From Cytophagales bacterium (GTDB lineage: Bacteria; Bacteroidota; Bacteroidia; Cytophagales; Bernardetiaceae), in the NCBI GenBank assembly GCA_013299045.1, contig JAAFJX010000002.1:1-64000 (forward strand): a DNA stretch of 64,000 nucleotides. The letters run 5' to 3'. The notes below the pieces were generated by a model, which saw only the letters and a list, made by a program, of their open reading frames with translations, ran no database searches and was not told where the DNA came from. Made by a program: the position numbers and the translations under genes. The stretch's first letter is position 1. Each line of letters opens with the position of its first letter. Positions 34,218 to 44,757 of the stretch are shown here, one piece after another.

Positions 34218-35132
34218 TCAGAGGTTTGAATAATGCTCTTGGTAAATGCGCCACACTCCTTCATTATCCTTTTGCCAGATGAGTGTGTAACGCCTATTGA
34301 CCCCAAAATGTGCATCTTCTTGCAGGATAACCATTTTGTAGATGCCTGTCAAAACGGCTAAATTACTCTGAATGGTAATGGTATGTAAATCGTTCTTCCA
34401 GTCCACCCCACGCCCTAGCAGCCCTAGCCAATAAGACTTAATAGCCGCTCGGGACACAATATGCGTTTTTTCAGTCGTAATTGTGGCATCAGGCGTATAA
34501 AAATCAGCCAAATCACCCATTTTGTTCAATGCAAAAAGGGAATCCATTTTCATCATGCGCCGTCTAATAGCCAATTCGTCAGGGGTTACTCGTCTTACAT
34601 ACAAAAAGTCAAACTCTGTAAGCCAAACATTGCTGTTGTTGTACGAAATTTCACTGAGTTGTCTTACTTTAATAGGGTTCATATTGTACAACGTGAGCCT
34701 TTTGACAGCCATAGAATCTCTACCAACTTTGAAGGGCTGTGTCCGAAACTGCATAGTGTTTCCTACCGCATCACCCCAAGTGTAATCTATGCTACTACCG
34801 CTGTTATCTACCCAATGTTGCTGCCATTGCTTCGTTTGTGGGTTGTAGGTACTGTGGCTGCGACCAGAGAAAAGAAAGTTGCCTTGGCTATTAGTACTAG
34901 CCCATTCTTCTAATACGGCGCAATCATTTAGAACGAGAGAAATACGGTTTTCGCCCACTTTGAGGTCGTTTTTATTGAAAACGTCCCACTCGCCTACCCA
35001 AAAATCTAACTTTCGGTAATTGGTATCGGCCAAACAAGGAAGCTGCGCCTGTGCAGTCAGGAAGGGTGCAATAGCTGCTAAAATACTAAAAAAAAGCACC
35101 TTAAAAACACAACTACTTTGCTGAAATGACAT
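34218..35132 (-). CDS. Exported protein with DUF1579-like and SnoaL/NTF2-like domains
   Basis: A 304-aa protein with a signal peptide (ending LTAQAQ). The N-terminal half resembles lipocalin-like DUF1579 proteins (KLDFWVGEWDVFNK, SLVLNDCAVLEEW, WQQHWVDNSG). The C-terminal half (about 185-304) looks like a DUF4440/SnoaL NTF2-like fold (DLADFYTPDATITTEKTHIV, YTLIWQKDNEGVWRIYQEHY). Function is unknown. It is 16 bases upstream of the permease gene on the same strand, so the two may be cotranscribed. Confidence 0.7.
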   Translation of the reverse strand: MSFQQSSCVFKVLFFSILAAIAPFLTAQAQLPCLADTNYRKLDFWVGEWDVFNKNDLKVGENRISLVLNDCAVLEEWASTNSQGNFLFSGRSHSTYNPQTKQWQQHWVDNSGSSIDYTWGDAVGNTMQFRTQPFKVGRDSMAVKRLTLYNMNPIKVRQLSEISYNNSNVWLTEFDFLYVRRVTPDELAIRRRMMKMDSLFALNKMGDLADFYTPDATITTEKTHIVSRAAIKSYWLGLLGRGVDWKNDLHTITIQSNLAVLTGIYKMVILQEDAHFGVNRRYTLIWQKDNEGVWRIYQEHYSNL

Positions 35133-35168
35133 GATTACATTTATTAATTTTCTAAAAAAAATGACAAC

Positions 35169-35519
35169 CTAGCAATGGGCATTTGGATTAGGAAAAGAGC
35201 CTTCGTCTTCTTCACTTGGGCGTGGTGTAAGGCATTGAAAGTCCTTTTCTATCAGAATTTTAAGCGCTTTGTTTTCAAGACCCACCAAGTCTGAGCCAGC
35301 CCATTCTAGGGCCATGCTTTGGGGTATGATTATGCGCAATAGACCATCTGCAAAGTCAGCAACAATAGCCTTAGCAGACTCACTTGCAGCGAGTTCATAC
35401 ATAAAATTTTGGCTCGGCAGGAGTGTGGTTTCGCGTACTGGTAAGCCTTGCAGAATTTGCGTTACTTCGGGTTGCGTGAGCCGCAAACGAATACTCTGAC
35501 CTCTGATTCTTAGCTTCAT
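35169..35519 (-). CDS. DUF7009-type small protein
   Basis: A 116-aa cytosolic protein beginning MKLRIRGQSIRLRLTQPEV, which resembles the Bacteroidota family DUF7009. The C terminus (EKDFQCLTPRPSEEDEGSFP) ends in an acidic tail with a final Cys. Function is unknown. It lies between two exported-protein genes on the same strand, with 26 bases to the upstream one. Confidence 0.7.
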   Translation of the reverse strand: MKLRIRGQSIRLRLTQPEVTQILQGLPVRETTLLPSQNFMYELAASESAKAIVADFADGLLRIIIPQSMALEWAGSDLVGLENKALKILIEKDFQCLTPRPSEEDEGSFPNPNAHC

Positions 35520-35545
35520 AATAACTTGTTACTAAAGGCAGATAG

Positions 35546-36202
35546 TTAATTCTTAGGGAAAAGTGGTTTTTTGTGGTCGCCACGCTTGATACTGCGAATA
35601 AACTCCGCCCAAGCAAAGGGATTCAAGAGCGAAATAGTAGGCACAAAATGCCGATTGGCTATGCGCGCCACTTGCGCCTCCATAAAGTAACGAAAGTTAG
35701 CCTCCGCGCTCATAGGCATAGCCATCGCCATCTCATAGATAACATCACGCGAAAGATTTTTAGCAAGATTCTTTTCAGCTTTGGTGGTCATTTCCATGGC
35801 CAGAAACTGACGTTTAAAGTCCTCGTAACTAGCAAAAAGTGGAATCTCTATTTCTTCAAAACGCATTAAATCCGCTTCTAAGTTGATGAGTACTGAATAA
35901 TTTAAAATATTGCGTTTAGGAATACGCAATAAGCGCGGTTCATAACCAATAGCGCTAATTTCTATTGTGTCGCCCTCAAATACAGAAAGTGTAAAATAGC
36001 CAAATTCGTCTGTAACAGTGCCTACACCCGCATTCGTGATGTAAAGATGTACGTAAGGAACGCCCAAAGCGCTGTCGCCCTGCACTACCAAGCCCGAAAA
36101 ACGGATACGCCGTTCGTTAAGTATTTGTGCAAAACTAAACTCACTCCATAGTAGGAGTCCACATAATATAAAAAAAAAGCTACAAAGGGCGGAGCGCTTC
36201 AT
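35546..36202 (-). CDS. Exported carboxypeptidase-regulatory-like domain protein
   Basis: A 218-aa protein with a signal peptide (MKRSALCSFFFILCGLLLWS, ending SFAQ). A CarboxypepD_reg-like beta sandwich follows, of the type at the N terminus of TonB-dependent receptors (FSGLVVQGDSALGVPYVHLY, VTDEFGYFTLSVFEGDTIEI, IGYEPRLLRI). The rest is helical and unassigned. There is no barrel, so it is a free-standing domain protein. ATG 36202 is chosen for the signal peptide. Confidence 0.78.
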   Translation of the reverse strand: MKRSALCSFFFILCGLLLWSEFSFAQILNERRIRFSGLVVQGDSALGVPYVHLYITNAGVGTVTDEFGYFTLSVFEGDTIEISAIGYEPRLLRIPKRNILNYSVLINLEADLMRFEEIEIPLFASYEDFKRQFLAMEMTTKAEKNLAKNLSRDVIYEMAMAMPMSAEANFRYFMEAQVARIANRHFVPTISLLNPFAWAEFIRSIKRGDHKKPLFPKN

Positions 36203-36545
36203 TTTAGGGTCAACTTTGGGTGGCATATTCTTAAAGCATAACGCAAATGTAAACAATTTTGTTCATTAATCCTATAGGAACTGATAAGAAATGGGACTTT
36301 TGCATCAAGTGTGGTTTCATTGCAAGACATCAGGACGACAATTTTTTATACCCAAACAGGGTTTGAGTTAAGGACTTCACTGAATGATTGTATTTTTTAA
36401 AGATTGCTCCTTTATTTTTAGAGTATGAACAAAAGAGTTATGATGCAGCCATAGTAGGGCTAGAGTCAATAAGACAAGACCTGCCCCCCCAAAAGCCATT
36501 CTATACGTTGAAAAAACATCAAAAAAGTAGAGGTTTCCAGATATT

Positions 36546-36627
36546 TAGCCTTCCCTAAGAATATATCTAAAATTCTTATTATCAGTAAATTAAACAAGCA
36601 CCTTAGATATATTTAAAGGGAAAACTA
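36546..36627. mobile_element. MITE-like element, copy C
   Basis: 82 bp with imperfect inverted ends: TAGCCTTCCCTAAGAATATA and, at the right, TTAGATATATTTAAAGGG then AAAACTA. The centre (TTATTATCAGTAAATTAA) matches the other copies. The rest of 36203-36750 shows no gene. Confidence 0.65.
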
Positions 36628-36750
36628 TTTATTTTATAGGACTCGCTTTTGAGAGTTTTTGGTGCTGAGGCCGTTCAAAAAAGTTAAGCCAACTTCAGAA
36701 CAAAAAATGGTTTTGTACTAAAATTGGCTTTGCGCTACAAAAGAGAATGG

Positions 36751-38703
36751 CTAAACAAGTGTAAGCTCCTGATTCACTTCACTTGAAAGACGGCTAATGA
36801 AGGCAGCTATTTCCATTGTTCCTAAATCTCCTTGCCCTTTTCTTCTGACTGCTACGGTCTTGCTAGCAGCTTCTTGCTCGCCCACAACAAGCATAAAAGG
36901 CACTTTACTAACTTCTGCATCGCGTATTTTACGGCCTATTTTTTCATTGCGCTCATCTACTACGCCTCGTAGTTCTTGGGCCTGTAATGCTTGCAACACC
37001 TCTTGGGCATAGTCGTTGTATTTTTCCGAGATAGGCAGTATTGCAAACTGTTCGGGCGTAAGCCAGAGCGGGAAGTTGCCTGCGCAATGCTCTATCAAAA
37101 CAGCCACAAAACGCTCCATAGAACCAAAAGGTGCTCGGTGTATCATAACTGGTCTATGTTTTTGATTATCAGCACCCACATATTCCAAACTAAAACGTTC
37201 GGGTAGGTTGTAATCTACTTGCACGGTGCCTAGCTGCCACTTACGGCCTAGTGCATCTTTGACCATAAAATCCAGCTTGGGTCCATAAAAAGCTGCTTCG
37301 CCGAGTTCGGTTACAGTTTTTAAGCCGGTTTCGGTGGCTGCCTCCTGAATCTGTCTTTCGGCAATTTCCCAATTTTCGTCGCTGCCTACGTACTTTGTTT
37401 TGTTGTCTGGGTCGCGCAAGGATATTTGAGCTGTAAAGTCTTTGAAACCGAAAGCATTAAAAACAAAAAGCACTAAATTAATGACATTGATAAACTCAAA
37501 CTTCACTTGGTCTGGCCTACAAAAAATATGTGCGTCATCTTGGGTAAACCCCCGCACACGCGTCAGGCCGTGCAACTCACCACTTTGCTCATAACGATAG
37601 ACTGTTCCAAACTCCGCCAGGCGCAGAGGTAGGTCGCGGTAAGAACGGGGTTTAGTCTTATACATTTCGCAGTGGTGTGGGCAGTTCATGGGCTTCAGCA
37701 TAAACTCTTCGCCTTCGTTAGGCGTTTTGATGCCCTGAAAGGAATCTGCGCCATACTTTTCATAGTGGCCAGAAGTAATGTAAAGATTTTTATGACCGAT
37801 GTGTGGCGAAACTACCTGCGAATACCCTCTTTTGATTTGCTCTTTGCGCAAAAAGCTCTCTAAACGTTCACGCAGAGCAGTTCCTTTGGGTAGCCAGAGC
37901 GGCAGCCCCATCCCTACGTTCTCAGAAAAGGCAAACAGTTCTAGCTCTTTGCCAATTTTTCGATGGTCGCGTTTTTTGGCTTCTTCTAATAATTCTAGGT
38001 ACTCTTTGAGCTCTTTGGCCTGCGGGAAGGTAATGCCGTAAATGCGGGTCATTTGCTTGCGTTTTATGTCTCCACGCCAATAAGCACCCGCCACGCTCAA
38101 CAGTTTAACCGCTTTGATGAAGCCTGTATGCGGAATGTGTGGGCCTTTACATAAATCTACAAAACTACCTTGTGTATAAAACGTAATTTGTCCATCTTGT
38201 AAGCCTTCTATAAGCTCTAACTTATACTCGTCGCCTTTTTGAGAGAAATACTCAAACGCCTCAGTTTTGCTGACCTCTTTACGGCTATAAACGCTATTGT
38301 TTTTTGCTAGTTCCAGCATTTTTTTCTCTATCTGTTCTAGTTCAGTCAGAGAGAAATCGCGGTCGCCGAAGTCCACGTCATAGTAAAATCCTTTTTCAAT
38401 AGCTGGCCCTATGCCTAGTTTAACGCCAGGATAGAGTGCTTCTAATGCTTCCGCCATAAGGTGGGCAGAGGAGTGCCAAAAAGTGGTTTGTGCGTTTTGG
38501 TCGTTCCAAGTAAGGAGTTTAAGTGTTGCGTCTGTATAAATGGGGCGTGCTGTGTCCCAAACTTCGCCATTTACTTCTGCTGCCAGCACATTACGCGCCA
38601 AACCAGCGCTTATGGATGTTGCAATATCCATACTAGATGTTCCTGCTTCAAATATGCGCGTAGAGGCATCAGGAAGCGTAATTTTGATAATTTTCTGTTC
38701 CAC
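36751..38703 (-). CDS. thrS: Threonyl-tRNA synthetase
   Basis: Charges tRNA-Thr. The 650-aa enzyme has the complete bacterial layout: TGS domain (1-62), editing domain with [11 protein letters not shown] (about 75) and the second half [13 protein letters not shown], then the class II core. The core has [15 protein letters not shown] (zinc Cys and His), motif 2 [15 protein letters not shown], and motif 3 [18 protein letters not shown]. The C-terminal anticodon-binding domain ends at 650. It is monocistronic. I see no T-box leader upstream. Confidence 0.97.
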   Translation of the reverse strand: MEQKIIKITLPDASTRIFEAGTSSMDIATSISAGLARNVLAAEVNGEVWDTARPIYTDATLKLLTWNDQNAQTTFWHSSAHLMAEALEALYPGVKLGIGPAIEKGFYYDVDFGDRDFSLTELEQIEKKMLELAKNNSVYSRKEVSKTEAFEYFSQKGDEYKLELIEGLQDGQITFYTQGSFVDLCKGPHIPHTGFIKAVKLLSVAGAYWRGDIKRKQMTRIYGITFPQAKELKEYLELLEEAKKRDHRKIGKELELFAFSENVGMGLPLWLPKGTALRERLESFLRKEQIKRGYSQVVSPHIGHKNLYITSGHYEKYGADSFQGIKTPNEGEEFMLKPMNCPHHCEMYKTKPRSYRDLPLRLAEFGTVYRYEQSGELHGLTRVRGFTQDDAHIFCRPDQVKFEFINVINLVLFVFNAFGFKDFTAQISLRDPDNKTKYVGSDENWEIAERQIQEAATETGLKTVTELGEAAFYGPKLDFMVKDALGRKWQLGTVQVDYNLPERFSLEYVGADNQKHRPVMIHRAPFGSMERFVAVLIEHCAGNFPLWLTPEQFAILPISEKYNDYAQEVLQALQAQELRGVVDERNEKIGRKIRDAEVSKVPFMLVVGEQEAASKTVAVRRKGQGDLGTMEIAAFISRLSSEVNQELTLV

Positions 38704-38976
38704 GATATCGTGTGTTGATTGTGAGTGGGCTTAAAAAACTGCTGTACACTTGCTTTGAATACAACGCAAAACAAGTTTTTAGGATAACCAAGAGTAGCCC
38801 TAAGCGTATAAGCATTAGATAAACCCAAAGTGCAAATTTGTAATTTTTTTTCAATATTCAGATAGAAAAAAATCAGTTTTTTGATTTCTTTTGAAATAAA
38901 AACCAAAACACAGCAACTATTTTTGTGGGGTTAAATATTTGAGCCTTGAAATTTTTATCGATACTCACTAAGCAAA
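38704..38976. other. Upstream region of thrS, nothing specific
   Basis: AT-rich spacer between thrS and the lon terminator-like hairpin. Frames here have no protein-like features, and no riboswitch-like fold is apparent. Confidence 0.5.
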
Positions 38977-39012
38977 GCACGACAGAATTGTGCTGCTACA
39001 ACTCTGTCGTGC
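38977..39012 (-). terminator. Hairpin after lon, possible terminator
   Basis: GCACGACAGA and TCTGTCGTGC form a 10-bp stem, extended by four more pairs after one mismatch, with a 6-base loop. Only a short T run follows on the minus strand, so termination efficiency is uncertain. Confidence 0.55.
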
Positions 39013-39033
39013 CCTCGTTATCTGGCTCACTAT

Positions 39034-41565
39034 CTAAACCAGATTGCCCACCGAACTGGTGTTAGTATCTAAGAAGTTAAAAGTTACGGGTTTTTTGACG
39101 GGTTCATTGAGAAGCGCAATGCTTAAAACATCTTCTACGCTTGTTACGTAATGAAAAATTAAACCTTCGCGGTAAATTTCTTCAATATCTTCCAAATCTT
39201 TACGGTTTTTGTTGCAGAGAATAATCTCAGAAATGCCTGCACGTTTAGCGGCCAATACTTTTTCTTTGATACCTCCAACAGGTAGTACGCGTCCGGTGAG
39301 AGTAATTTCACCTGTCATGGCGAGTTTTGCTTTAATTTTGCGCTGCGTATAGACAGAGGCCATAGAAGTCAGCAAAGTAATACCGGCAGAGGGGCCATCT
39401 TTAGGCACTGCACCCGCCGGGACGTGTATGTGTAAGTCGTAGGTATTGAAGAGTCTAAAGTCTACACCAATTTGTTCATTATGGGCTTTGAGGTAAGAAA
39501 GGGCCGTTGTTGCAGACTCCTTCATGACGTTGCCCAAATAGCCAGAAAGGGTCAGAACTCCCTTGCCTTTGCTGAGGCTAGACTCTATGTGTAGCACGTC
39601 GCCACCGAAGGGAGTCCAAGCTAGGCCAGTAACCACTCCTGCCACGTCATCATTCTCAAAGGTATCTGGCTCATAAGGCGCTACGCCCAAGAAACCAGAT
39701 AAGTCTTCTGCCTTTATCTTCTTCTGATAGTCGGCATCTATGCCTACCTTGGCGGCTACTTTGCGCGCTAATGATGCAATTTGTTGGCTGAGCTTACGGA
39801 CACCAGCTTCTTGTGTGTAGTTCTGTACGAGTGCTGAGAGTGCTTTGTCTTCAATACTGAACTGCTTGGCGTTTAGTCCTGTTTCTTTGCGCAACTTAGC
39901 TACAAGATGGTTTTTGGCAATTTGCACCTTTTCTTCTAGTGTGTAGCCAGATAGTTGCACAATTTCCATGCGGTCGCGCAGAGCTGGGTGAACAGTCTCT
40001 AGGCTGTTGGCGGTAGCAATGAACAGAATCTTGGAGAGGTCGTAGTCCACTTCCAAATAGTGGTCGTTAAAAGTATTATTTTGTTCTGGGTCTAGTACTT
40101 CCAAAAGAGCAGACGATGGGTCGCCTCTAAAATCTGAACCGACTTTGTCCAATTCGTCCAATATGAATACTGGATTAGAGGAGTTGGCTTTTTTCATATT
40201 CTGCAAAATACGGCCTGCCATTGCGCCAATATAGGTGCGGCGGTGTCCACGAATTTCGGCTTCGTCGCGCACACCTCCCAATGACATACGGATATACTTC
40301 CGCCCAAGTGCTTTGGCAATGGACTTTCCTAGCGAGGTTTTGCCTACTCCTGGTGGGCCTAAAAGGCATAAAATAGGCCCTTTGGTGCTTTGAGTTAGCT
40401 TCAACACCGCCAAAAATTCAATGATGCGCTCTTTCACTTTTTCAAGACCAAAGTGGTCTTTGTCCAATATTTTTCGGGCACGCTCAAGGTCTAGATTGTC
40501 TTTTGAGAAGTCCTCCCAAGGTAAGTCTAGCATAAACTCCAAATAATTCAGACCAATGGCATAATCAGGGGCCATGCTGTTGGTTCTGCTGAGCTTGTCC
40601 GCTTCTTTTTTAAAATGTTTGGCTACAGCCTCTGGCCATTTCTTTTTGGCGGCACGCTCACGGAATCGGCGTAAATCAGATTCAGGGCCATCGTCGCCGA
40701 GTTCATCTTGGAGCACTTTCATTTGCTGCCGCAGAAAGTAGTCGCGTTGTTGTTGGTCTATGTCGTGGTGAGTACGGCTGGTGATTTCATTTTTTAGTTT
40801 TAGCATCTCTATTTCTCTGGCGATAAAATAGAGCAACTTGGCGGCGCGGTTTTCTAAAGAGTTGATTTCGAGAAGTGCTTGACGGTCTTTTATTTCTAAG
40901 CTGATATTGGCGCAAAGAAAGTCAATCAGAAAATGTAAATTTTCTATATTACCAAGTGCTGCTTGTGCTTCTTCCGGAATATCTGGGCTCATTTTGACCA
41001 TTTCACTGGCTTTGTCTCGGACTGTTTCAAGCAGGGCAAGGGCACGTCTATCTCCTTTTTTGGGAAGCACGTCGTTCAGATATTGCACTTCAGCCAAAAG
41101 ATAAGGCTCTTCTTGTATAGGTTTTTGTATTTTGATACGCCTCTTGCCTTGAATCAGAATGGTTGTAGCACCATCAGGAACGTTGATGACCTTGACAATT
41201 TTGGCCAGAATTCCCACCTCAAACAAATCAGCAGACTTGGGGTCTTCTACTTTCATACTTCTTTGAGCCGAAACTCCTATCAGCTTATTTCCGCTAGCAA
41301 TGAGGTCTTTCACGAGCGCCAAAGACTTAGGGCGGCCAACCGTGATGGGTATAACCACGCCTTTGAAAAGTACCGTATTGCGAAGCGGCAAAATTGGCAA
41401 AACATTCGGGAGCTCTTGTTTCTGGTCGCTATCTTCCATGTCGTCGCCGAGGGGCAGCAAACTAGTAAGGCTCTGCTCTGCGTCTATTAGGCCAGAAAGC
41501 ATCATTTGGCTCAAAAAGAAATTTCTTGTCGACATCGCTGTAATTTTATTCAAAATTAAAGACAA
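39034..41565 (-). CDS. lon: ATP-dependent Lon protease
   Basis: Cytosolic AAA+ serine protease for damaged and regulatory proteins. The 843-aa product has the N-terminal substrate domain (LPILPLRNTVLFKGVVIPIT), the AAA+ module with Walker A LLGPPGVGKTSLGKS and Walker B FILDELDKVG, sensor regions, and the C-terminal protease. The Ser-Lys dyad lies in PKDGPSAGITLLTSM and KEKVLAAKRAG. Starts at 41565, 41535 or a pair of Met codons further in are all possible; the first is listed. It is followed by a hairpin at 38977-39012. Confidence 0.96.
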   Translation of the reverse strand: MSLILNKITAMSTRNFFLSQMMLSGLIDAEQSLTSLLPLGDDMEDSDQKQELPNVLPILPLRNTVLFKGVVIPITVGRPKSLALVKDLIASGNKLIGVSAQRSMKVEDPKSADLFEVGILAKIVKVINVPDGATTILIQGKRRIKIQKPIQEEPYLLAEVQYLNDVLPKKGDRRALALLETVRDKASEMVKMSPDIPEEAQAALGNIENLHFLIDFLCANISLEIKDRQALLEINSLENRAAKLLYFIAREIEMLKLKNEITSRTHHDIDQQQRDYFLRQQMKVLQDELGDDGPESDLRRFRERAAKKKWPEAVAKHFKKEADKLSRTNSMAPDYAIGLNYLEFMLDLPWEDFSKDNLDLERARKILDKDHFGLEKVKERIIEFLAVLKLTQSTKGPILCLLGPPGVGKTSLGKSIAKALGRKYIRMSLGGVRDEAEIRGHRRTYIGAMAGRILQNMKKANSSNPVFILDELDKVGSDFRGDPSSALLEVLDPEQNNTFNDHYLEVDYDLSKILFIATANSLETVHPALRDRMEIVQLSGYTLEEKVQIAKNHLVAKLRKETGLNAKQFSIEDKALSALVQNYTQEAGVRKLSQQIASLARKVAAKVGIDADYQKKIKAEDLSGFLGVAPYEPDTFENDDVAGVVTGLAWTPFGGDVLHIESSLSKGKGVLTLSGYLGNVMKESATTALSYLKAHNEQIGVDFRLFNTYDLHIHVPAGAVPKDGPSAGITLLTSMASVYTQRKIKAKLAMTGEITLTGRVLPVGGIKEKVLAAKRAGISEIILCNKNRKDLEDIEEIYREGLIFHYVTSVEDVLSIALLNEPVKKPVTFNFLDTNTSSVGNLV

Positions 41566-41855
41566 GTTGGCCTGACATTATGTCTAGCAATACGGAATCC
41601 GTAACCGCTATTTTTAGCGCTTGTCTGTTTTTATAAAAACCGACTCTTATTTTTGTATGATACAACTCGTTGATACCAATGACAAATTTTGCCTTGGCTG
41701 TTCAAGTTCTCTGAATCATGCACACCACAAAACAGAAAGGACATGGAATTGTTTTGGGAAACACCAAATCTCGGCACTTAACCTTTGCAATTACGATACC
41801 ATTGCGCAAAGCTAAAAAATATCTGCAATTTTGTCAGTTTTTAATTCATTGTTGC
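41566..41855. other. Intergenic with short uncertain frame
   Basis: A 52-codon plus-strand frame from 41657 (MIQLVDTNDKFCLGCSSSLN) has a CxxC pair and a TATTTTTG word just before it, but no other support. I do not call it a gene. Confidence 0.3.
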
Positions 41856-42449
41856 TTAGTTATAGTAAGGGCTTATAAAAGCATAGACAATGACCCCCGT
41901 GGCTGCTACGTAGAGCCATATTGGCAGTGTCCATTTTACAATACGCTTGTGTTTTTCTATCTGATTAGAAAGAGCAAAGTAAACCGCAAAAAGTACTAAA
42001 GGAACAATAACCACAGCCAGCACAATGTGTGTGAGCAAGATAATCAAATAAACACTGCGCATAGCACCCACAAGTGCAAGCTCGGCAGCTTCAACGACAC
42101 CGCTGTTATCCACATCTCCATAAAGGGTTTTAGGCCCCGCGTAATGATAGAGGACATAGCTTATGAGAAAGAAAGAAGACAATGTAAAGGCAGACATCAT
42201 AAAGGTACGATGCCAAATAATACTTTTTTGACGGATAGCCACAAAACCTGATACCAAACAAACGAAAGTAGCCGTGTTCAAGGTAGCATTCAGATGCGGC
42301 AATAAAAGCACCCAATTTCTGTCTGTTTGCGAGCTTTTGGGCATAAAAAGCAAAACCGCAACAACTAAAGGGATAGCAACTGAAAGAACAGCAATGAGCC
42401 AAACAATGCGTTTGTCTGTCTGACCAACTTGGGGGGTGTGTGCATTCAT
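41856..42449 (-). CDS. DUF420 membrane protein
   Basis: A 197-aa inner-membrane protein with five to six hydrophobic segments. Conserved His positions, typical of DUF420, appear in LLLPHLNATLNTATFV, SIIWHRTFMMSAFTLSS, VLYHYAGPKTLYGD and LLTHIVLAVVIVPLVL. The family is often found near heme-copper oxidase and heme-transport genes and may help in oxidase assembly. None of those genes is adjacent here. The start at 42449 (MNAHTPQVGQTDKR) is the only good ATG. Confidence 0.82.
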   Translation of the reverse strand: MNAHTPQVGQTDKRIVWLIAVLSVAIPLVVAVLLFMPKSSQTDRNWVLLLPHLNATLNTATFVCLVSGFVAIRQKSIIWHRTFMMSAFTLSSFFLISYVLYHYAGPKTLYGDVDNSGVVEAAELALVGAMRSVYLIILLTHIVLAVVIVPLVLFAVYFALSNQIEKHKRIVKWTLPIWLYVAATGVIVYAFISPYYN

Positions 42450-42575
42450 AATGGGAAAAGATGTTTAAAACTGACCGCAAATTTAAATAAGGATACACCA
42501 AATAACCTAAGTCTTTGCTGTATTGTTTGGCCAAACTCTGAAAAATAGCATAAGAAAATCAGCAGTTCATTTTAA

Positions 42576-43814
42576 CTATTCATACCGTAAAGATTCTATG
42601 GGGTCTAGCTTTGAGGCTTTGTGTGCTGGATAGAAACCCGATAGTACGCCCACTACAAAACAAGTGAACAAACCCGCGCCAATCCAAGCCCAAGGAATGA
42701 CAAAATTGCCACTGCCGATGTACTTAGATACCAAATTACCCATCACTAAGCCTGCCAAAACCCCCACAATCCCACCAATTTGGCATATCACAACAGCTTC
42801 AATCAAAAACTGTGTTCGTATATCTACAGGCTTTGCGCCCACAGCCTTTCTGATACCAATTTCACGGGTGCGCTCTGTAACGGAAACTAACATGATGTTC
42901 ATTAAGCCAATAGAAGCACCTAACAAAGTTATAAAACTAATCAGAAAGCCGCCCAGACGAATACTAGATGAAGTTTCTTCTAAAGATTGAGCCAAGGACT
43001 CGCTCCGCACCACTAAAAACGAGTTAGGCTGACCTATACGGTCTAGTCGTGCCCTGCGCATTGTCCCTATGGCCTCTTCCATGGCCTCATTGAGCTTTGC
43101 TGGGTCGTTGATGAGACATATCATGCTGTAACTAAGTGCATTTTGAGTGGCTTGCGATTGGGCGTTCAGGAGCGGAATAAGCACAAATCGGTCGGTGCTG
43201 GCATTCCCCGCTAAACCACCTCTTGACTTGAGAACACCAATGACTTTATACCGTCCGCCGGGCAACTGAATAGTTTTATCAACAGGGTTTTCTTTTTTAA
43301 ATAATTTACTGGCAATTTCTTGGCCAATAATAGCCTCAAAGCCACCACTTCGTACAGCTGCTGCCGAAAAATTACGCCCTTTGCTTAAATCTAAGCCTTT
43401 GGCAGTGAGATAATTCTCGTCTGAGCCTGTAATAGGAATATTGGGGTTTGTTTTTTCATTTTTATACTTAACCTCAGCATTATAAGTAAGCCCTGCATAC
43501 ACACATACACGTGCAGGAAAACGGTAATTTTCTTTAAAAAAACGGGCTTGTTTATAATCAATCGGGCTTACGGCTTGGGCAGAAACCCCTTTGCGCTTGC
43601 TGCGTCGCTTGGTGGGAGAATCCACTATATCAAAAGATTTGGCCCCTAAATCTGTTAAACCCTCCATGACAGAACTTTGTATGCCGTCAATAGCTGTTAA
43701 AATACCCACTAAGGACATGATGCCAAGTGTAATGATAGACATTGTAAGCCCTGAGCGCAGTCTATTGTCTTTGATAGCCTTGACTGCTTCTTCAATATTG
43801 GTTGAAAATTGCAT
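42576..43814 (-). CDS. MacB-like ABC transporter permease
   Basis: A 412-aa inner-membrane protein: first membrane segment with LRSGLTMSIITLGIMSLVGI, a MacB-type periplasmic domain (about 45-270), then three C-terminal membrane segments of the FtsX fold. The fold includes SVTERTREIGIRKAVGAKP, the hallmark coupling region. It ends YPAHKASKLDPIESLRYE, as usual. ATG 43814 replaces a longer frame because the family starts at this point (MQFSTNIEEAVKAIKDNRLR). The matching ATPase and fusion protein are not adjacent. Confidence 0.9.
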   Translation of the reverse strand: MQFSTNIEEAVKAIKDNRLRSGLTMSIITLGIMSLVGILTAIDGIQSSVMEGLTDLGAKSFDIVDSPTKRRSKRKGVSAQAVSPIDYKQARFFKENYRFPARVCVYAGLTYNAEVKYKNEKTNPNIPITGSDENYLTAKGLDLSKGRNFSAAAVRSGGFEAIIGQEIASKLFKKENPVDKTIQLPGGRYKVIGVLKSRGGLAGNASTDRFVLIPLLNAQSQATQNALSYSMICLINDPAKLNEAMEEAIGTMRRARLDRIGQPNSFLVVRSESLAQSLEETSSSIRLGGFLISFITLLGASIGLMNIMLVSVTERTREIGIRKAVGAKPVDIRTQFLIEAVVICQIGGIVGVLAGLVMGNLVSKYIGSGNFVIPWAWIGAGLFTCFVVGVLSGFYPAHKASKLDPIESLRYE

Positions 43815-44027
43815 GAAATAACCGAGAGGTGAAATAAAGCAACACAGTAGGCTGGGGCAATTACTGCTTAGTAGAGGACGCAAAGGTGTGCCTTTTTTAT
43901 GTTTTTTGCAAGGATTTTAGTTATGCAAATTCCTTCTTCCTCAAAAATTATGACAAGCGCTTTTATAAAAATGAATACTTTGACTAAATACGGGCGCGGC
44001 CTACTGATAGCAGCCTTATTGTTCTTA

Positions 44028-44757
44028 CTAAATCGCTCCTAAAAAAATACTTTCAATAGAGGCAAGCTAAATTAAGAAGAATAGTTTACCTATTTTGGGA
44101 ACACCTTGACGGCCTTTGATAGACTTCTCTTCTCTACTTTTTGCCTTAATGCAGAACTGAAGCGCGAACTGAAAGTTCCGACCGTAGGGCATAGCAAAAA
44201 AATCAAGCCTCGCAAAAGGCCAATTTAGATGAAAAAATAGCCTTTTTTCATCTAAACCAGCGAATGGCTTTTTCTTTGATTCAATCTCTTATAAAACATG
44301 GTTGCACATAAAATCTCACCCTCTGACCTTTGCGCCATTCGCTTTTGTCTGATGCGAGGCAGTACAGGCCGTAAGAAGCCCTTTAGATTTTACCAGTCAT
44401 CTGACAAAATAGGCTAAAAACAAGCTCTTAATTAACCTCTCATAGAGATGTAAGTTTTGGAAAGCGAATAATTGTATTTTTCTAAGATAGAGGCTTTACT
44501 TTTAAACTACGGCCAACTACGGCTATGATACGGCTATCATACGGCTATGATACGGCTATCCTATGGCTAAGGCAAAATAGGACAAAAGCAATTTTTAGGC
44601 ATCAAGCGGGTTTGCCGCTTTATCTCTTTTTTTTGTTATTGAGTACGTCTATTGGCCTGTATTTGCGTTAGAGAGGCGGCGGGTTTAGTGCGTAGCACCG
44701 AAGCGAAGCGAAGCCCAAAGACGAACGACCGCGAAGCGGGAACGCCCAATAAATTGT
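44028..44757 (+). repeat. Long dispersed non-coding repeat, copy 3 (most complete)
   Basis: About 730 bp, inverted relative to 1-574. It starts CTAAATCGCTCCTAAAAA, passes through the blocks shared with 17439-17791, then has four 11-bp units (44519-44562). It ends in a CG-rich block (44640-44757) with hairpin words such as CCGCGAAGCGGGAACGCCC. No transposase, no ORF. It is the only copy in which both the left and the CG-rich right part are complete. Confidence 0.8.
44519..44562 (+). repeat. 11-bp tandem repeat, four units
   Basis: Units ACGGCTATGAT, ACGGCTATCAT, ACGGCTATGAT and ACGGCTATCCT lie head to tail inside the long repeat. The copy at 1-574 has only two such units. Confidence 0.85.

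Noticed and set aside
38704-39033. Possible T-box or attenuator upstream of thrS
   Set aside because: No specifier-like or antiterminator fold is visible; the clear hairpin at 38977 belongs to the 3' side of lon.
41621-41999. Two short plus-strand frames between lon and the DUF420 gene
   Set aside because: Too short and overlapping each other; the CxxC pair alone is not enough, and the second runs into the DUF420 gene in antisense.
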